DNA of 64,000 nucleotides from JAJRQY01 sp965224435 (GCA_965224435.1 OZ245048.1:3410001-3474000), one strand, 5' to 3'; positions 8,244-17,435 are shown, numbered from the stretch's first letter. Program-made: numbers and translations. The notes: generated from the sequence alone by a model not told the origin.

Positions 8244-9101
8244 TCAGCCGAAAATGATGAGAGCAACCCCGATGATGGTTCCGATCAGCCCAACGACTTG
8301 CCACCACCGGACGCGGGTTCCATCAATCAGGTAGCCAGCAACAATTGCTACCGCGGCATATTGCGAGCCAACAACGGAGACCGCGCTTAGCGATCCCCGC
8401 TGAGCAGCCAGAGCGAAGGTGATCAACCCGGCCGATCCAAACAATCCGGCCACGACTGGCAATCGACGAGCCCCGCGAGTCGGAAGTGCTCGTGGACCAG
8501 TGAGACGCGCCATTGACACCGCCACGATTAGTGACACCATCCGCTGGGGAAGCACTGGCCACAGTCCTGATTCACTGGATGTTTCCGCCAGCAGGATCAA
8601 CATGGCGCCATAACAAAGCCCCGAGCCAGTAGCCAGCACGACCCCCTTCAGGATCTTGCCTTTGAGGTCAGGAGAGAACGAAGTAAGCCCAAGTGAGAGG
8701 GTTCCGATCACAACTCCGACAACCAAGAGCCCGCTCACTGCTGACCCATTGATGGCCAAGTCAACAGCCACCGGCGCAACCACCGACACCATTCCCGTGA
8801 TCGGCAAGGCAATGCCAACTGACGACTCGGTGTAGGCGAGGTACAACAAGATGAGGGCAAAGCCGTTGAACAGCCCGGACAGAGCTCCGTAGGCGATATC
8901 GGCCTGGTCCCACTCACTGGGAATAACCCCGGCGGCCAGTCCAAGAGTTACCAGGACGAGTCCGCTGGCAAAATACGCAACCGTGATTTCAACGGCCCGA
9001 GTCGACCGGGTCTCGCGGGCCGAAACGGTTTCGCCCAACCCGATTAGCAGGGAGGTGAGAGCTGCGAGAGCAATGGCCACGACTGAGCGTATGTCGAGCA
9101 A
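8244..9101 (-). CDS. EamA/DMT family transporter
   Basis: This 285-residue protein has about ten membrane helices in two EamA repeats. Typical pieces are GLFNGFALILLYLAYTESSVGIALPITGMVSVVAPV in the first half and VSVVGSQYAAVAIVAGYLIDGTRVRWWQVVGLIGTIIGVALI in the second. Substrate is unknown; members are metabolite exporters. It starts with ATG at 9101 and diverges from the aldolase-like gene at 9198 across a 96-nt spacer. Both could share regulation, and the exporter might handle the amino acid made or cleaved by that enzyme, which is only an inference from position. Confidence 0.82.
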   Translation of the reverse strand: MLDIRSVVAIALAALTSLLIGLGETVSARETRSTRAVEITVAYFASGLVLVTLGLAAGVIPSEWDQADIAYGALSGLFNGFALILLYLAYTESSVGIALPITGMVSVVAPVAVDLAINGSAVSGLLVVGVVIGTLSLGLTSFSPDLKGKILKGVVLATGSGLCYGAMLILLAETSSESGLWPVLPQRMVSLIVAVSMARLTGPRALPTRGARRLPVVAGLFGSAGLITFALAAQRGSLSAVSVVGSQYAAVAIVAGYLIDGTRVRWWQVVGLIGTIIGVALIIFG

Positions 9102-9197
9102 GAAAAGAAACCCCTCGAAGCCACCTCCGACAAAGGCTGGCCCTCTTGTGAGTATTCGCTAGATAGACAAACCTCCGTCCGGGCTAAGGTTCCGGCC

Positions 9198-10205
9198 ATG
9201 GCCGATCCGTCCACCCTCGATGATCTCCCAACACCCAGCCTGCTGGTGGAACGCTCGGTATTTGACGCCAACGTGGCGGCAATGTCGACGGTTCTTCCGG
9301 GAGCGGCGTTGCGACCCCACGTCAAGGCATTCAAATCGACTGCAATCGCCAACGAGCTGACACTGGCTGGTCATCACAATTTCTGCGCCGCCACCATTCG
9401 CGAAGTTGAAGGGCTGGCCAAGGTCGGACTCGGCACCGATCTCCTGCTCGCCAATGAGGTGTTGGATGCGCGCCGCTTGGGTGCCCTTGTCAGCCAAGGT
9501 CATCGAATCACGGTCGCGGTTGACAGCGCCGAGACAGTGAAGGCCGCGGCCAACGGCGGTGTGAAAGAGGTCCTCATCGACGTCGAAGTTGGGCTACCTC
9601 GATGCGGTTGTGAGCCAGCCGATGCTGGCCGTATTGCGGACATGGCCAGAGCGGCGGGCCTCGAAGTCCGTGGGGTTATGGGCTATGAGGGACATCTGAT
9701 GATGGCGGCGGCTGATGAGAAACTGGCTGCGGTCGAAGAGGCGATGGGATTGCTGCTCGCCGCTCACGCCGATGTCGGTGGTGACATCATCTCAGCTGGC
9801 GGAACCGGTACCTACGCTGCTAATACCTGGGCGACAGAGATCCAGGCCGGGTCATACTGTTTGCTGGACACCGACTACGCCACGCTCGATAGCCCGTTTG
9901 AGATTGCGGTGTCGGTACTCGCCACCATCGTCTCAATCAGCGCCAAGGGATGGGCGGTGGCCGACGCCGGGCTCAAAGCATTCGGCATGGATCACGGCAA
10001 CCCCACATGGCCCGAGGGCGAACTCCTCTTCTGCTCCGATGAGCACACCACCCTTCTCAATCCAGATTCCCATTTGCGGATTGATGACCGTGTTCGTCTC
10101 CAACCCGGCCACTTGGATCCAACGGTTGCTCGACACGAGCAATTCTGGGTGGTCGACGGCGAGCAAGTAGTTGACCAGTGGCCGATCGACCTGCGCCACT
10201 GGTGA
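9198..10205 (+). CDS. PLP-dependent DSD1/D-threonine aldolase-like enzyme
   Basis: A 335-residue fold-type III PLP enzyme (N-terminal alanine-racemase-like barrel about 10-240, C-terminal DSD1 domain about 245-325). The PLP lysine lies in RPHVKAFK (Lys43), the equivalent of the RPHxKTHK motif. Other family marks are DVEVGLPRCG and GVMGYEGHLM. The C-terminal metal site appears in FGMDHGNP and SDEHTTL, the His/Cys-type ligands of D-threonine aldolase and D-serine dehydratase. Likely reactions are cleavage of D-threonine-type beta-hydroxy-D-amino acids or dehydration of D-serine, in the cytoplasm. Which one cannot be told from sequence alone. Confidence 0.83.
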   Translation: MADPSTLDDLPTPSLLVERSVFDANVAAMSTVLPGAALRPHVKAFKSTAIANELTLAGHHNFCAATIREVEGLAKVGLGTDLLLANEVLDARRLGALVSQGHRITVAVDSAETVKAAANGGVKEVLIDVEVGLPRCGCEPADAGRIADMARAAGLEVRGVMGYEGHLMMAAADEKLAAVEEAMGLLLAAHADVGGDIISAGGTGTYAANTWATEIQAGSYCLLDTDYATLDSPFEIAVSVLATIVSISAKGWAVADAGLKAFGMDHGNPTWPEGELLFCSDEHTTLLNPDSHLRIDDRVRLQPGHLDPTVARHEQFWVVDGEQVVDQWPIDLRHW

Positions 10206-10293
10206 TGTCTCGCTATCACCCAGGGTGCTCCTGTTCCATCTTCACAATCGTGAATCCGTTGCCATCATGATCTTGGCTACCCTTAGACGCTCA

Positions 10294-10950
10294 ATGGCCA
10301 ACATTCACACAACCACCCCTAGAACAACAATCACGACGACCATTGTTGGAGTTCTAGCTCTCGTCCTCTTTCTTGGTGCCTGCGGAGGCAAGGACGAGTC
10401 AGCACCGTCGGTGAATGTGCAATCGGCTGATGAGGTCCAGATTGTGGACTCCGATGAAGCCTCCGACCTCCTGGAAGAAGGGCAAGACCGAGCAACGAGC
10501 TCAACTTCAACCACTCTCGCCGTGTCCGAAGCCGGTCGATCATTCCAGACACGCTTAGGCACAGCCCTCACCGTGTTCAACACCTGCTTGGGTGAAGTTG
10601 GCTACACCTTTGTGGGAATTCCCGGCCAAACCGAGGACCCAATAGCAGCTGAGCCGGAGTATCTGACTGCCCTCATCGAATGCAACAACGAGAGCGGAAT
10701 TGCCAGTGTCTTGCAAGAACAGGGTGTGCGTCAGCAAGACCTCACGGCATCGGAAAAGAAAGAAGCCAATGAGTCTGGACGAACAGTCTTCGGCTGCCTC
10801 ATCGACCGGGGCTGGGATCTGGGCGAGCTGGAACCAAACGACAATGGCATTCTTTCTCCCAGCCGCTTTCCCGCAGTCCCACCCTCACGGCAGGATGAGT
10901 TTCAACGTGACCTTGATGCATGTGGCTGGAACGATCTTGAGCTCGGTTAG
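10294..10950 (+). CDS. Putative lipoprotein of unknown function
   Basis: A 218-residue protein with a signal peptide ending in LGAC, a clear lipobox, followed by a Ser/Glu/Asp-rich linker of about 55 residues. The globular part holds four further cysteines (TCLGEVGYTF, IECNNESGI, GCLIDRGW, DACGWND), probably in disulfides on the cell surface. I recognise no family. ATG at 10294 gives a normal signal peptide; ATG at 10267 would add nine residues. It ends 6 nt before the membrane fusion protein gene, so it probably belongs to the MacAB-like operon and may be its surface component. Confidence 0.65.
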   Translation: MANIHTTTPRTTITTTIVGVLALVLFLGACGGKDESAPSVNVQSADEVQIVDSDEASDLLEEGQDRATSSTSTTLAVSEAGRSFQTRLGTALTVFNTCLGEVGYTFVGIPGQTEDPIAAEPEYLTALIECNNESGIASVLQEQGVRQQDLTASEKKEANESGRTVFGCLIDRGWDLGELEPNDNGILSPSRFPAVPPSRQDEFQRDLDACGWNDLELG

Positions 10951-10956
10951 TAGTCC

Positions 10957-11997
10957 ATGAAACGTTTCGGATGGCTTCTCATTGCAGCCCTGATCATTGC
11001 CGGTGCGGTCTACGGGGTGACCCGACTCACCGCCGATGAGGCCGAAGGTCCAACGGAGCAGACCATTGTCATTGACGAGGTCGGCCGAGCGACCCTGCAG
11101 GACACCGTGGTCCTTCGCGGCCAGGTCGGCCGAGAGGCTCGCTTTGAGATCGTGGCCTCAAGTCCCAAGCTCGTTACATCGGTGAATGTTGCCGTCGACG
11201 ATCTGATCGAGCCTGGCCACGAACTGTTCAAACTGGATGGTCGACCGATGTTGGCCGTCGTTGGCGACACACCCTATTGGCGCCCCTTGGACCGTTTTGC
11301 CAGCGATGGATCCGACATCGAAATGCTGGAAACCTTCCTGGATGAGCAGGGTTATGATCCCGGCACCATCAACCAAGACTTCAGCTCGGTCACCCGTGAT
11401 GCGCTTGAGGACTGGCAAGAAGATAATGGCTACCCGATCGACGGCCGGTTCTTTCCAACCGACCTGTCCGTCCAACAATGGCCAGCTCGAGTTGGGGACG
11501 TGCATGTCGAGGTCGGTGATCCAGTGGCCGCCTCCCAACCAATGTTGTCTCTGGTTGAGAATGACTTGGCCGTCTCAGTCAAGGTCGACCCCACCGATCG
11601 AAGTCGGCTACGAATTGGGCTGCCCGCCATCATCACGGTGACCGCCAGCAATATCGAATCCACTGGCTCGGTGTCAGAGCTTTCGGATGCTCCGGTCGTA
11701 GACGGTCAAGGGACCGAGCGATACGACGGTGACATTGCCATCACTGGAACCCTGGAGCTGGTTGAAGGTGCGGCCGTTCGAGTCGAGGTCATTCTGGCTG
11801 AAGTTGTTGACGCCTTAGTCGTGCCGGTTGCTTCAGTCTCTCTCAACGGCAGCGGTGACGAAGAGGTTCGTATCTTGGCCGCCGACGGCACAATCACACG
11901 AGTCGCGGTTGTGACTGGTCTGACCGAGGGAGCATTTGTCGAGATCGTTGAAGGACTCGATGGCTCTGAACAGGTGGTCATCGAGGTCCGTCAATGA
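10957..11997 (+). CDS. Membrane fusion protein with peptidoglycan-binding domain (MacA-like)
   Basis: The 346-residue protein has an N-terminal membrane anchor (about 4-22), a lipoyl/barrel-sandwich strand pair (RGQVGREARFEIVASSPKLVTSVNVAVDDLIEPGHELFKLDG read in segments), a PG_binding_1 domain (about 110-150, DGSDIEMLETFLDEQGYDPG and DALEDWQEDNGYPIDG) and a C-terminal beta-barrel region (VVPVASVSLNGSGDEEVRI). The inserted cell-wall-binding domain is the form seen in Gram-positive ABC exporters, where no outer-membrane channel exists. It would sit outside the membrane and couple to the permease encoded two genes later. Its stop overlaps the ATPase start by ATGA. Confidence 0.82.
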   Translation: MKRFGWLLIAALIIAGAVYGVTRLTADEAEGPTEQTIVIDEVGRATLQDTVVLRGQVGREARFEIVASSPKLVTSVNVAVDDLIEPGHELFKLDGRPMLAVVGDTPYWRPLDRFASDGSDIEMLETFLDEQGYDPGTINQDFSSVTRDALEDWQEDNGYPIDGRFFPTDLSVQQWPARVGDVHVEVGDPVAASQPMLSLVENDLAVSVKVDPTDRSRLRIGLPAIITVTASNIESTGSVSELSDAPVVDGQGTERYDGDIAITGTLELVEGAAVRVEVILAEVVDALVVPVASVSLNGSGDEEVRILAADGTITRVAVVTGLTEGAFVEIVEGLDGSEQVVIEVRQ

Positions 11998-12758
11998 GCA
12001 GGCCCGATGACACCCTCATTGAGTTGAGCAAGGTCAGTCGAACCTATGCCGGAGCCGAACTGGTCCATGCGGTTCGCGATGTCGACTTGAAGGTTGGAGT
12101 TGGCGAGTTTGTATCTGTCACCGGCCAGAGCGGCAGCGGCAAGTCAACGCTGCTGGGACTACTCGGTCTTTTGGACCGCCCAACCGCAGGGACAATCTCA
12201 CTGACGGGGATCGATGTCAGCAACGCCTCTGATGCCCGCCGAACAGCTCTTCGTGGGCAGGTCCTAGGATTTGTCTTCCAACAGTTTCACCTTGTTCCTC
12301 ATCTCACTGCATCAGGAAATGTCGAGATGGCCTTGCTCTATCGCAACCTCCGTCCACGCGAGCGACAAGCGAAGGCTCATGCCGCGCTAGAGCGAATCGG
12401 ACTCGGTCACCGCTTCAACCACAAGCCAACCGAGCTGTCCGGCGGTGAGCAGCAACGAGTCGCTATTGCGCGTGCCATCGTCACTGATCCGAGAATCGTG
12501 CTAGCCGATGAGCCGACGGGAGCGCTTGACAGTGCCAACGCCGAGAACATCATGGGAGTTCTGACCGGACTCGTGGATGAGAACACCGCCGTGATCATGG
12601 TTACCCACGATCGAGAGCTTGCCGACCAAGCCGGTCGTCGCATCCATATGAGTGATGGTGCGATCGTGAGCGACACGACCACCAACAGCGCGACAGCCAA
12701 TCTCAAGGCAGACACCCCCAAGACGGACACCTCCAAGATTATGGATAGCCCGATCTGA
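11994..12758 (+). CDS. MacB/LolD-type ABC transporter ATP-binding protein
   Basis: A 254-residue ATPase with Walker A GQSGSGKST (about 43-51), Q-loop VFQQFHLVPHLT, signature LSGGEQQRVAIARA and Walker B IVLADEPTGALDS. The sequence FQQFHLVPHLTASGNVEMALLY is typical of the MacB/FtsE/LolD group, which powers mechanotransmission rather than solute passage. A Thr-rich C-terminal tail (TTTNSATANLKADTPKTDTSK) follows the domain. It is translationally coupled to both neighbours (ATGA with the adaptor, TGATG with the permease), so the three form one complex that probably exports a peptide, antibiotic or envelope lipid. Confidence 0.87.
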   Translation: MSRPDDTLIELSKVSRTYAGAELVHAVRDVDLKVGVGEFVSVTGQSGSGKSTLLGLLGLLDRPTAGTISLTGIDVSNASDARRTALRGQVLGFVFQQFHLVPHLTASGNVEMALLYRNLRPRERQAKAHAALERIGLGHRFNHKPTELSGGEQQRVAIARAIVTDPRIVLADEPTGALDSANAENIMGVLTGLVDENTAVIMVTHDRELADQAGRRIHMSDGAIVSDTTTNSATANLKADTPKTDTSKIMDSPI

Positions 12759-13957
12759 TGCGGTCCTTGCTGGATCTGCTGGCGACGGCGGCAGCTGGAT
12801 TGTTCGCCCGCCCCTCGCGCACCATGCTGATCTTGATGGGACCAATCATTGGTGTTGGTGCCATTGTGGCCGCCATCGGCCTGACCGAAAGCGCCAAAGG
12901 AGATGTTCGAGCCACTCTCGAAGACCTTGGTACCGATCTGGTCACGGTGCAAGCATCGTCGGGCTTCCAGGGGAATCAAGGCTTGCCTCGTCTGCCCGAA
13001 GAAGCCGACGAACGGCTCAAGCGAATCTCCTTGCTCCGGGCATCCGCAGTCGTGACTGAGCTTCCGGGTCATCAGGTTCTCCCCCATCGCGAGGCGGCCG
13101 AGGCATTTGAAGTTCTTCCGATCTCGGTCCGAGTTGCGGGCACCAAGCTTCCCGAAGTGTTGGAGGTGGACATGTCGTGGGGGCGCTGGCTCAACACCTG
13201 GGACAATCAATCTGGCCATCGAACCGTTGTTCTCGGCTCCGATACCGCCGAACAATTCGCTGTCCTACCAGGTGAAGTCCGCTCGATCCTGATTGACGGG
13301 CGAGTGTACGGAGTCGCAGGCGTGCTGTCCGAGGTTGTGCTGGTTCCCAGCTATAACTTGTCGGTCTTCATCAGTCCAACAGCCGCCGAGGACGATTTCG
13401 CCAATGAGGGCGGACCGACCGAAGCCATCTTGCGTATCGCCGACGGCGAGGCCTTGCGAGAAAGTGACGCCGCCTTCCTCAACACGGTGTTGACCTACGG
13501 CGGACCGGGCGGAATCGATCCGCCGACCGTTCCAACCGATGAACTGGAAGCAACCGCCTCTGTTGATGAAACTCTGCGAACCGTGGTGCTGCTTATGGGT
13601 GGGCTGTCTTTGCTGGTCGGTGGTCTTGGCATCGCCAACGTCATGTCCATCAGCGTGTTGCAGCGCTCAGCGGAGATCGGCATTCGCCGTGCAGTTGGCC
13701 ACACTCGGGCACGTATTGCCGCCCAGTTCTTGAGTGAAGCTGCCGCCGTTGGTTTCCTCGGAGGCGTGCTTGGCGCACTGCTTGGGGCGGGCGTTGTTGC
13801 CGTTGGCGCCGATTGGCGCAACTGGACCATGGTTCTGCCGATCGAAGTGCTGCTCGGCGCTGCGGTGCTATCGGTAGTCGTGGCCATCGTCGCCGGCCTC
13901 ATCCCGGCGGTGAAAGCAGCCAGACTAGAACCACTGGAAACGCTGAGGCTCGGCTAG
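12758..13957 (+). CDS. MacB-like ABC transporter permease (FtsX domain)
   Basis: This 399-residue protein has the MacB layout: one N-terminal helix (about 18-45), a large extracytoplasmic MacB_PCD domain (about 50-270) and an FtsX domain with three helices (about 275-390). The cytoplasmic coupling motif NVMSISVLQRSAEIGIRRAVGHTRARIAAQFLSEA is a near-canonical MacB signature. It forms the membrane part of the lipoprotein-adaptor-ATPase-permease operon. Substrate is unknown. It is convergent with the SulP gene, with a 34-nt spacer and no obvious terminator. Confidence 0.86.
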   Translation: MRSLLDLLATAAAGLFARPSRTMLILMGPIIGVGAIVAAIGLTESAKGDVRATLEDLGTDLVTVQASSGFQGNQGLPRLPEEADERLKRISLLRASAVVTELPGHQVLPHREAAEAFEVLPISVRVAGTKLPEVLEVDMSWGRWLNTWDNQSGHRTVVLGSDTAEQFAVLPGEVRSILIDGRVYGVAGVLSEVVLVPSYNLSVFISPTAAEDDFANEGGPTEAILRIADGEALRESDAAFLNTVLTYGGPGGIDPPTVPTDELEATASVDETLRTVVLLMGGLSLLVGGLGIANVMSISVLQRSAEIGIRRAVGHTRARIAAQFLSEAAAVGFLGGVLGALLGAGVVAVGADWRNWTMVLPIEVLLGAAVLSVVVAIVAGLIPAVKAARLEPLETLRLG

Positions 13958-13991
13958 TACAACACCCGAACTGCGTTCCCTGAGGCAAGAG

Positions 13992-15764
13992 TTAGGACTT
14001 GCTGGCCAACTGGCTTGCCGTCTCGTGGAGATCGGGAACATGAGGTCCGCCAGTCTCATGACGTTCGTCAATGCCGCGAGCAAGCTTGTCGGTAGGAGCC
14101 GGTTCATTGTGATCAATGGCCTCAACCGCCTCGTGACATGAGGCGTGGATGCGATCGGCGTTGGCATCCCAGACTCCGGCAAGAATAAGAACGTCTCGGA
14201 CAGGGCCCTTGACGTCGCTGAGGTGGAGTTGCACTCCCTTGCCGCCGAGGTCTTCGAATACTGCTTCCAGCATCTCGACACCGGTGACGTCAATGTCATT
14301 GATGCCACCAGCGTCAAGAATGAGGGCGCGCGGGGCCTCGGTGATCAGGTCGGCTTGGTCTTGTAGCAATCGCTTCACATGATTGGCATTTGCAAACGAG
14401 ATGGCGGCATCAAGACGGATGACCCGGATGCCCTCGGTTGTGGTTGCTTCCGGGAATCGCTGCACATTTCGATAGTTCGTCGTTCCTTCGATATGGCCGA
14501 GGACTGCACTGTGGGGCAGCGACATACGGGCGAACACAACCAGCATGGAGGCCAACACAGCCACCGCGATACCGAGCTCAATTCCCAGGACGAGGGTGGC
14601 GAAGAAGGCAACGAACAACCCGATGAGGTCGTTCTTCTTCACCTTGGCAATATGGCGCATCTCCTTCACATCAATCAGTCCGATGACGGCGATCACGATG
14701 ATCGCTCCGAGGGCCGCATTGGGTAGCGAGCTGAACAAGGGTGTAAGGAAGGCAATGCTGAGGAGAACGATGCCTGCGGTGATGAGTGAAGCCAGACCGG
14801 TTCGGGCACCAGCTGTTGCGTTGACGGCGGTACGGGAGAATCCACCGGTAATGGGGTAGCCGCCAAAGAGACCCGAGGCGACGTTAGCCAGGCCAAGGCC
14901 GACAAGTTCTTGATTGGGCACAACCTCATAGCGATTTCGCCGGGCATAGACCTTGGCCACCGCTATGGATTCCATGAATCCAACCATGGTGATGACCAGG
15001 GCGATTGGGATGAGTTGGCCTATGAGCGAGCCGTCGCTGGGAACACTGAGTGTCGGAAGCGAGTCAGGAACCTCACCAACTACTCGGACTCCTCGGCTTT
15101 CCAAATCAAGGAGTTCCACGGCAAGAATTGAGCCGACGACAACGACCAGCGCACCAGGAACCTTAGGGACCACCTTTTTGAGGGTGTAGAGCGTGACCAG
15201 AGCCACGAGACCAAGGATCAGGGTTGCACCGTTGGTTTCACCCAAGCTTCGGCCCACCTCCAGAACCGTTTCATAGAAGTGCTCCTGGCGGGGAACGCTG
15301 ATTCCGAGAAGGTGCTTGGCTTGGCTGAACCCAATGATGATGGCGGCAGCCCCGGTAAAGCCGACCAGAACCGAGTGAGACAGGAAGTTGACCAGGAAGC
15401 CGAGACGGCCGATGCCGAGCACGATGTGGATCAGTCCAACCATGAGGGCCAGCAAAGCAGCTGCCTTCAGATAGGCCTCTGTCCCCTCTTCGACCAACGG
15501 AGCCAGAGCGGTGGCAGTCAGAAGCGAGACGATGGCGACCGGACCAACCGCCAGCTGACGAGAGGTGCCGAAGATCGCGTAGATAAGGACAGGGACAGTG
15601 GCGGCATAGAGGCCGACTTCGGGGGGCAAGCCTGCAAGCAGCGCATATGCCATGGCCTGGGGTACGAGCATGGCCCCGACCGTCACCCCGGCGGCTAGGT
15701 CGCTCCGAAGATTCGATCGTTCATAGTTCGGCATCCACGTGAGCGCGGGGATCAACGTCTTCAT
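13992..15764 (-). CDS. SulP family inorganic anion transporter with STAS domain
   Basis: The 590-residue protein has the SulP layout: about 14 membrane segments (20-430) and a cytoplasmic STAS domain (about 440-550). Family marks are VPQAMAYALLAGLPPEVGLYAATVPVLIYAIFGTSRQLAVGPVAIVSLL (read in pieces) near the N-terminus and, in the STAS domain, ALILDAGGINDIDVTGVEMLEAV. Substrates of bacterial members include sulfate, bicarbonate and dicarboxylates. Position near the sulfur-oxidation island and a promoter box shared with the rhodanese gene favour sulfate, as an inference. The ATG at 15764 lacks a Shine-Dalgarno sequence and sits about 7 nt after a consensus -10, so the mRNA is probably leaderless. 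Confidence 0.9.
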   Translation of the reverse strand: MKTLIPALTWMPNYERSNLRSDLAAGVTVGAMLVPQAMAYALLAGLPPEVGLYAATVPVLIYAIFGTSRQLAVGPVAIVSLLTATALAPLVEEGTEAYLKAAALLALMVGLIHIVLGIGRLGFLVNFLSHSVLVGFTGAAAIIIGFSQAKHLLGISVPRQEHFYETVLEVGRSLGETNGATLILGLVALVTLYTLKKVVPKVPGALVVVVGSILAVELLDLESRGVRVVGEVPDSLPTLSVPSDGSLIGQLIPIALVITMVGFMESIAVAKVYARRNRYEVVPNQELVGLGLANVASGLFGGYPITGGFSRTAVNATAGARTGLASLITAGIVLLSIAFLTPLFSSLPNAALGAIIVIAVIGLIDVKEMRHIAKVKKNDLIGLFVAFFATLVLGIELGIAVAVLASMLVVFARMSLPHSAVLGHIEGTTNYRNVQRFPEATTTEGIRVIRLDAAISFANANHVKRLLQDQADLITEAPRALILDAGGINDIDVTGVEMLEAVFEDLGGKGVQLHLSDVKGPVRDVLILAGVWDANADRIHASCHEAVEAIDHNEPAPTDKLARGIDERHETGGPHVPDLHETASQLASKS

Positions 15765-15771
15765 TTGTTTA

Positions 15772-15799
15772 ATTATACGGACATTAGCACATTTGTCAA
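15772..15799 (-). promoter_or_regulatory. Consensus promoter of the SulP gene, leaderless
   Basis: On the minus strand TTGACA (15799-15794) is followed by 16 nt and TATAAT (15777-15772), both full consensus. The predicted start falls at about 15764-15765, on the ATG itself. The bases just upstream of the -10, within ATGTCCGTATAATT (15784-15771), match the rhodanese promoter at 25781-25794. Confidence 0.7.
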
Positions 15800-15800
15800 C

Positions 15801-15820
15801 GTGTACCCCCTGGGGTACAC
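15801..15820. promoter_or_regulatory. Perfect inverted repeat upstream of the SulP promoter
   Basis: Arms GTGTACCCC (15801-15809) and GGGGTACAC (15812-15820) are separated by CT. It ends 2 nt before the SulP -35 region and lies 10 nt past the end of the PNPOx-like gene. It could be an operator for SulP or a terminator for the upstream gene; the short 2-nt loop favours a protein-binding site. Confidence 0.55.
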
Positions 15821-15829
15821 AGGAACTCG

Positions 15830-16387
15830 TCAGGGAACAGTGACTGATCGGGCACCAGCGTGGAGCGGATCGCGGGCAACTCCCATGACTGAGACGCCGA
15901 TGCCGTAGCTATGAATGCTCCCTCGGGGCTCAATACGAAGAAAGCACCCATCAGATTCATCCAGTGCACCGTGTCCCGAGATTCCCTTCAGCTCGCCATC
16001 CTCGAGCAAGGCCAGGATCTCGGGCTGGTCCATGGCCAACACCCGGGCTTTCGCTTGGTATTGCACGGTAAACGGCGGGCCAACGGGAAGGCGCCGCACG
16101 GGAATCACCACAGCACAACGCTGGTTGGCCAGCACGTTTGTGGCCTTTCGACTGGAACGCATGGTGTGGACGTACAAGATCATGTCCACTGAGTCATACA
16201 GAACTCCGGCAGCGTGAGGAAAGCCGGCGGGTGAACATGTCGATAGCACGGCGAAAGAACGGCTGGCAATCGCTCGATCGATCCGCTTGAGCTGATCTCG
16301 GTCGGATTCACTGGTGGAGCTCGCGGAACCGGTGGGACCGCGGGAGCTGGTGGAACTATCGGTACTGGTAGGACTTGGTCTATTCAT
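15830..16387 (-). CDS. Pyridoxamine 5'-phosphate oxidase-like flavin/heme-binding protein
   Basis: The 185-residue product has a split-barrel PNPOx-like domain (about 30-150), with FAVLSTCSPAGFPHAAGVLYDS and RKATNVLANQRCAVVIPVR as the cofactor-contacting parts. Such proteins bind FMN, F420 or heme and reduce small molecules; several are stress-linked. The first 28 residues are a Ser/Thr-rich low-complexity tail encoded by an imperfect 18-nt tandem repeat (about 16315-16386). ATG at 16387, with AGGAAGG upstream, is preferred to a GTG three codons earlier. It diverges from the AraC regulator, which is its probable controller. Confidence 0.72.
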   Translation of the reverse strand: MNRPSPTSTDSSTSSRGPTGSASSTSESDRDQLKRIDRAIASRSFAVLSTCSPAGFPHAAGVLYDSVDMILYVHTMRSSRKATNVLANQRCAVVIPVRRLPVGPPFTVQYQAKARVLAMDQPEILALLEDGELKGISGHGALDESDGCFLRIEPRGSIHSYGIGVSVMGVARDPLHAGARSVTVP

Positions 16388-16428
16388 GTTGTCCACCTTC
16401 CTCGACCGTCACCAGCTTGTCGATGACT

Positions 16429-16443
16429 GAAACGCTACGTTTC
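16429..16443. promoter_or_regulatory. Palindrome between PNPOx-like and AraC genes
   Basis: GAAACG (16429-16434) and CGTTTC (16438-16443) form a perfect 6-bp inverted repeat around CTA in the 76-nt divergent spacer. It is a candidate operator for the adjacent AraC-type regulator. Confidence 0.45.
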
Positions 16444-16463
16444 CTGCTCTTCCGTCCACCGTC

Positions 16464-17435
16464 ATGGACGAACGATGGAGAATCGCCCACAATGACTGGA
16501 TGACAGTCGCGACACCACCCCCAGCAATCGGCGAAGCTCTGCGATTCGTGCAGATGTCTGGCATTTTCTATTGCCCCTCAAAGCTCACCGAACCGTGGGG
16601 TCTCGAATTGCCGTCAATGCAGGACTGTGTTTGGTTCCACATGGTGACCTCAGGCGGTTGCACCATCGAAGTCGAAGGCAATACGCGGCTACTTCGGGCT
16701 GGCGATCTTGTCTTGATACCGCACGGGCACGGCCACCGGGCCTGGGGAGCCGAAGTCTGCGAAACACGCCCCGTGCTCGAGCTACCCCACGAGTATGTAA
16801 GCGAGCAGTACTCAGTCCTGCGCCATGGCGGAGGGGGCTCATCAACCAACCTCGTTTGCGGCGGCATCCGCTTTGATCACCCGGCAAGTCGACACCTCAT
16901 TGACGCCCTGCCGTCAATCATCCATATCGAATCGTCGTTCCTGAGTCGTGGCGATTGGATCCAGGCCATTCTTGACTTGATGGCAGAAGAAACCCAACTA
17001 GTACGACCAGGCAGCGATGCGGTGGTGAGTCGACTGTGCGACATCTTGGTTATTCAGGCAATTCGAACCTGGATCGAACGCGACCCTGCAGCACAAACTG
17101 GCTGGCTTGGGGCACTGAACGACGAGCAGATCGGCTCGACCATCGCACTCATTCACACCGAACCTGCCGGCGATTGGTCAGTCGCCAGCCTGGCCGACCA
17201 AGCATCAATGTCCCGCTCCGCCTTCGCCGCCAAGTTCACAGCCATGGTCGGAGAATCCGCCATGCGGTATGTCACCCGCTGGCGAATGTACGCTGCTATC
17301 GAGTTACTGGATACCACCGACGCAACCATCGCCAGCGTTGCGTCACAAGTTGGATATGACTCCGAGGCGGCTTTCAGCCGAGCATTCAAGCGAGTTATCG
17401 GATCAACACCACGGCGCCGACTTTCTGGTTTGTAG
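16464..17435 (+). CDS. AraC family regulator with N-terminal cupin
   Basis: A 323-residue regulator. Residues about 25-200 form a cupin of the AraC_binding_2/cupin_6 type (HMVTSGGCTIEVEGNTRLLRAGDLVLIPHGHGH), and about 225-320 two AraC helix-turn-helix motifs (WSVASLADQASMSRSAFAAKFTAMVGESAMRYVTRWRM, then IASVASQVGYDSEAAFSRAFKRVIGSTPRRR). Cupin_6 regulators often sense reactive electrophiles or oxidants and control an adjacent divergent detoxification enzyme, fitting the PNPOx-like neighbour. ATG at 16464 is used; an ATG at 16500 is possible. The ligand is unknown. Confidence 0.87.
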   Translation: MDERWRIAHNDWMTVATPPPAIGEALRFVQMSGIFYCPSKLTEPWGLELPSMQDCVWFHMVTSGGCTIEVEGNTRLLRAGDLVLIPHGHGHRAWGAEVCETRPVLELPHEYVSEQYSVLRHGGGGSSTNLVCGGIRFDHPASRHLIDALPSIIHIESSFLSRGDWIQAILDLMAEETQLVRPGSDAVVSRLCDILVIQAIRTWIERDPAAQTGWLGALNDEQIGSTIALIHTEPAGDWSVASLADQASMSRSAFAAKFTAMVGESAMRYVTRWRMYAAIELLDTTDATIASVASQVGYDSEAAFSRAFKRVIGSTPRRRLSGL

